Below, piece by piece: positions 14,156 to 14,852 of a stretch of DNA of 14,852 nt. The position numbers were made by a program, and so were the translations under genes. Each line of letters starts with the position of its first letter. The stretch's first letter is position 1. Source of the DNA: JAAYEA01 sp012689325 (lineage in GTDB: Bacteria; Chloroflexota; Anaerolineae; JAAYEA01); the NCBI GenBank assembly GCA_036841525.1, contig DAITVZ010000089.1, forward strand, positions 1-14,852. The letters run 5' to 3'. The notes under the pieces are model-generated. The model was not told where the DNA came from, searched no databases, and worked only from the letters and a program-made list of their open reading frames with translations.

Positions 14156-14852
14156 ATGGCCGTGAACCGACCGAACGTCCTCTTCCTGATGACCGACCAA
14201 CAGCAAGCGGGGACGCTGGACCCCGGCTCCCCCTGCCAAACGCCCAACCTGGACCGGCTGGCGCGCCAGGGGACGCGCTTCACCAACGCCCACACCGTCA
14301 ACGCCATCTGCTCGCCCACGCGGGCCAGCCTGTTCACCGGCGTCTATCCCAGCCAGCACGGCATGGTCGACTGCGCCCACGCGGTGCCCGACTATCGCGC
14401 GCGCCTGCGGACCTACCTGGAGATGTGGAGCCAGCGGCTGGCCGCCCATGGCTATCGCTGCGGCTACTTTGGCAAGTGGCACGTGGAGCGCAGCGAGAAC
14501 CTGCGGCATTTCGGCTTTGAGGAATATGACCTGGAGGGCTCTGGGGCTTCCGGCTTTGCCAGCCATCGACGCGCTCTCGGCCTGCCGCCGCAGCCGCAGG
14601 ACTATACGGTGCGCTATGCCGCGCCCCATCGCGGCTATCCCGATTATCTGCTGTACGGCGCCTACGACGAGCCCGTGGAGGGAACCCGCGCCTGGTATGA
14701 CTATCAGCACGGGATCGACTTTATGCAGCGCGCCGCCGCCAGCGGCTGCCCCTGGTGCGCCTTCGTCAGCCACGGCTGGCCTGGCGACCCGCACAGCGTG
14801 CCCTTAGCGTACTACCAGCGCTACGATCCCGCCGAGATCCCCGTGCCGCCCA
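14156..14852 (+). CDS. Type I sulfatase, Cys-type (runs off right edge)
   Basis: ATG 14156 lies 10 nt after AAAAGGAG (14138-14145) and opens 232 codons to the window end, so the C-terminal half or more is missing. The alkaline-phosphatase-fold signature is clear: NVLFLMTDQQ (7-16, metal ligands Asp14/Gln15) and CSPTRASLFTG (52-62). Cys52 is the residue converted to formylglycine within CxPxR. HGY...GYFGKWH follows, with Lys107 and His109. TDQQ and the absence of a signal peptide suit a cytoplasmic enzyme; phosphonate monoester hydrolases share these motifs and cannot be excluded. Activity requires a formylglycine-generating enzyme (FGE) or an anaerobic maturase (anSME), and neither is seen here. 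A 103-nt gap separates it from the toroid gene. The likely role is removing sulfate from the imported substrate. Confidence 0.9.
   Translation, partial: MAVNRPNVLFLMTDQQQAGTLDPGSPCQTPNLDRLARQGTRFTNAHTVNAICSPTRASLFTGVYPSQHGMVDCAHAVPDYRARLRTYLEMWSQRLAAHGYRCGYFGKWHVERSENLRHFGFEEYDLEGSGASGFASHRRALGLPPQPQDYTVRYAAPHRGYPDYLLYGAYDEPVEGTRAWYDYQHGIDFMQRAAASGCPWCAFVSHGWPGDPHSVPLAYYQRYDPAEIPVPP

Overview
The window looks like high-GC chromosomal DNA from a member of the Chloroflexota (Anaerolineae/Caldilineae type). The best clue is the substrate-binding lipoprotein at 5463-7454: straight after its lipobox it carries a Val/Glu/Lys-rich linker (EKEVEKVV repeats), which is typical of ABC transporter lipoproteins in that phylum. 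Two genes appear to start at TTG and two at GTG. Taxonomy is inferred from these features only.

Left flank (1-1280). A leftward gene fragment (214 to beyond base 1) encodes the N-terminus of a RecA/ImuA-like ATPase. It has a perfect consensus sigma-70 promoter and a near-match to a Gram-positive-type LexA box at the expected transcription start. After a gene-poor stretch comes a small recombination-like zone: a fragment resembling a GNAT acetyltransferase N-terminus (775-849), three evenly spaced 17-bp repeat units (848-936, the third inverted), the 3' half of a tRNA-Pro(GGG) gene (951-998) and a strong intrinsic terminator (1045-1078). I read this as an old attachment-site or integration scar; no integrase is in view.

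Main operon (1285 to beyond 14852, all rightward). A consensus promoter with two operator-like repeats precedes a GntR/FCD repressor. Three tandem paralogous C45-type (acyl-CoA:6-aminopenicillanate acyltransferase-like, NAAT) Ntn hydrolases follow. Next come a family-5 peptide-type substrate-binding lipoprotein, a DUF4838 protein with a GH67-like N-terminal region, a fourth and more divergent C45-type hydrolase, DppB-like and DppC-like permeases, an (alpha/alpha)-toroid glycosidase-like protein, and a Cys-type sulfatase cut off by the window edge. No transporter ATPase is present in the window.

How the parts may work together (inference): FCD regulators usually sense small organic acids or sugar-derived ligands. 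The importer would bring in an oligomeric or amide-containing ligand. The hydrolases lack signal peptides, so they would act in the cytoplasm: amide cleavage by the C45 enzymes, glycan cleavage by the DUF4838 and toroid proteins, and desulfation by the sulfatase. The operon therefore looks like a catabolic locus for an N-acylated, possibly sulfated, glycoconjugate or similar compound. Four C45 paralogues interleaved with one importer is its most unusual feature. Hairpins on both sides of the binding-protein gene, and an isolated perfect Shine-Dalgarno element in its leader, suggest that its mRNA is stabilised separately.
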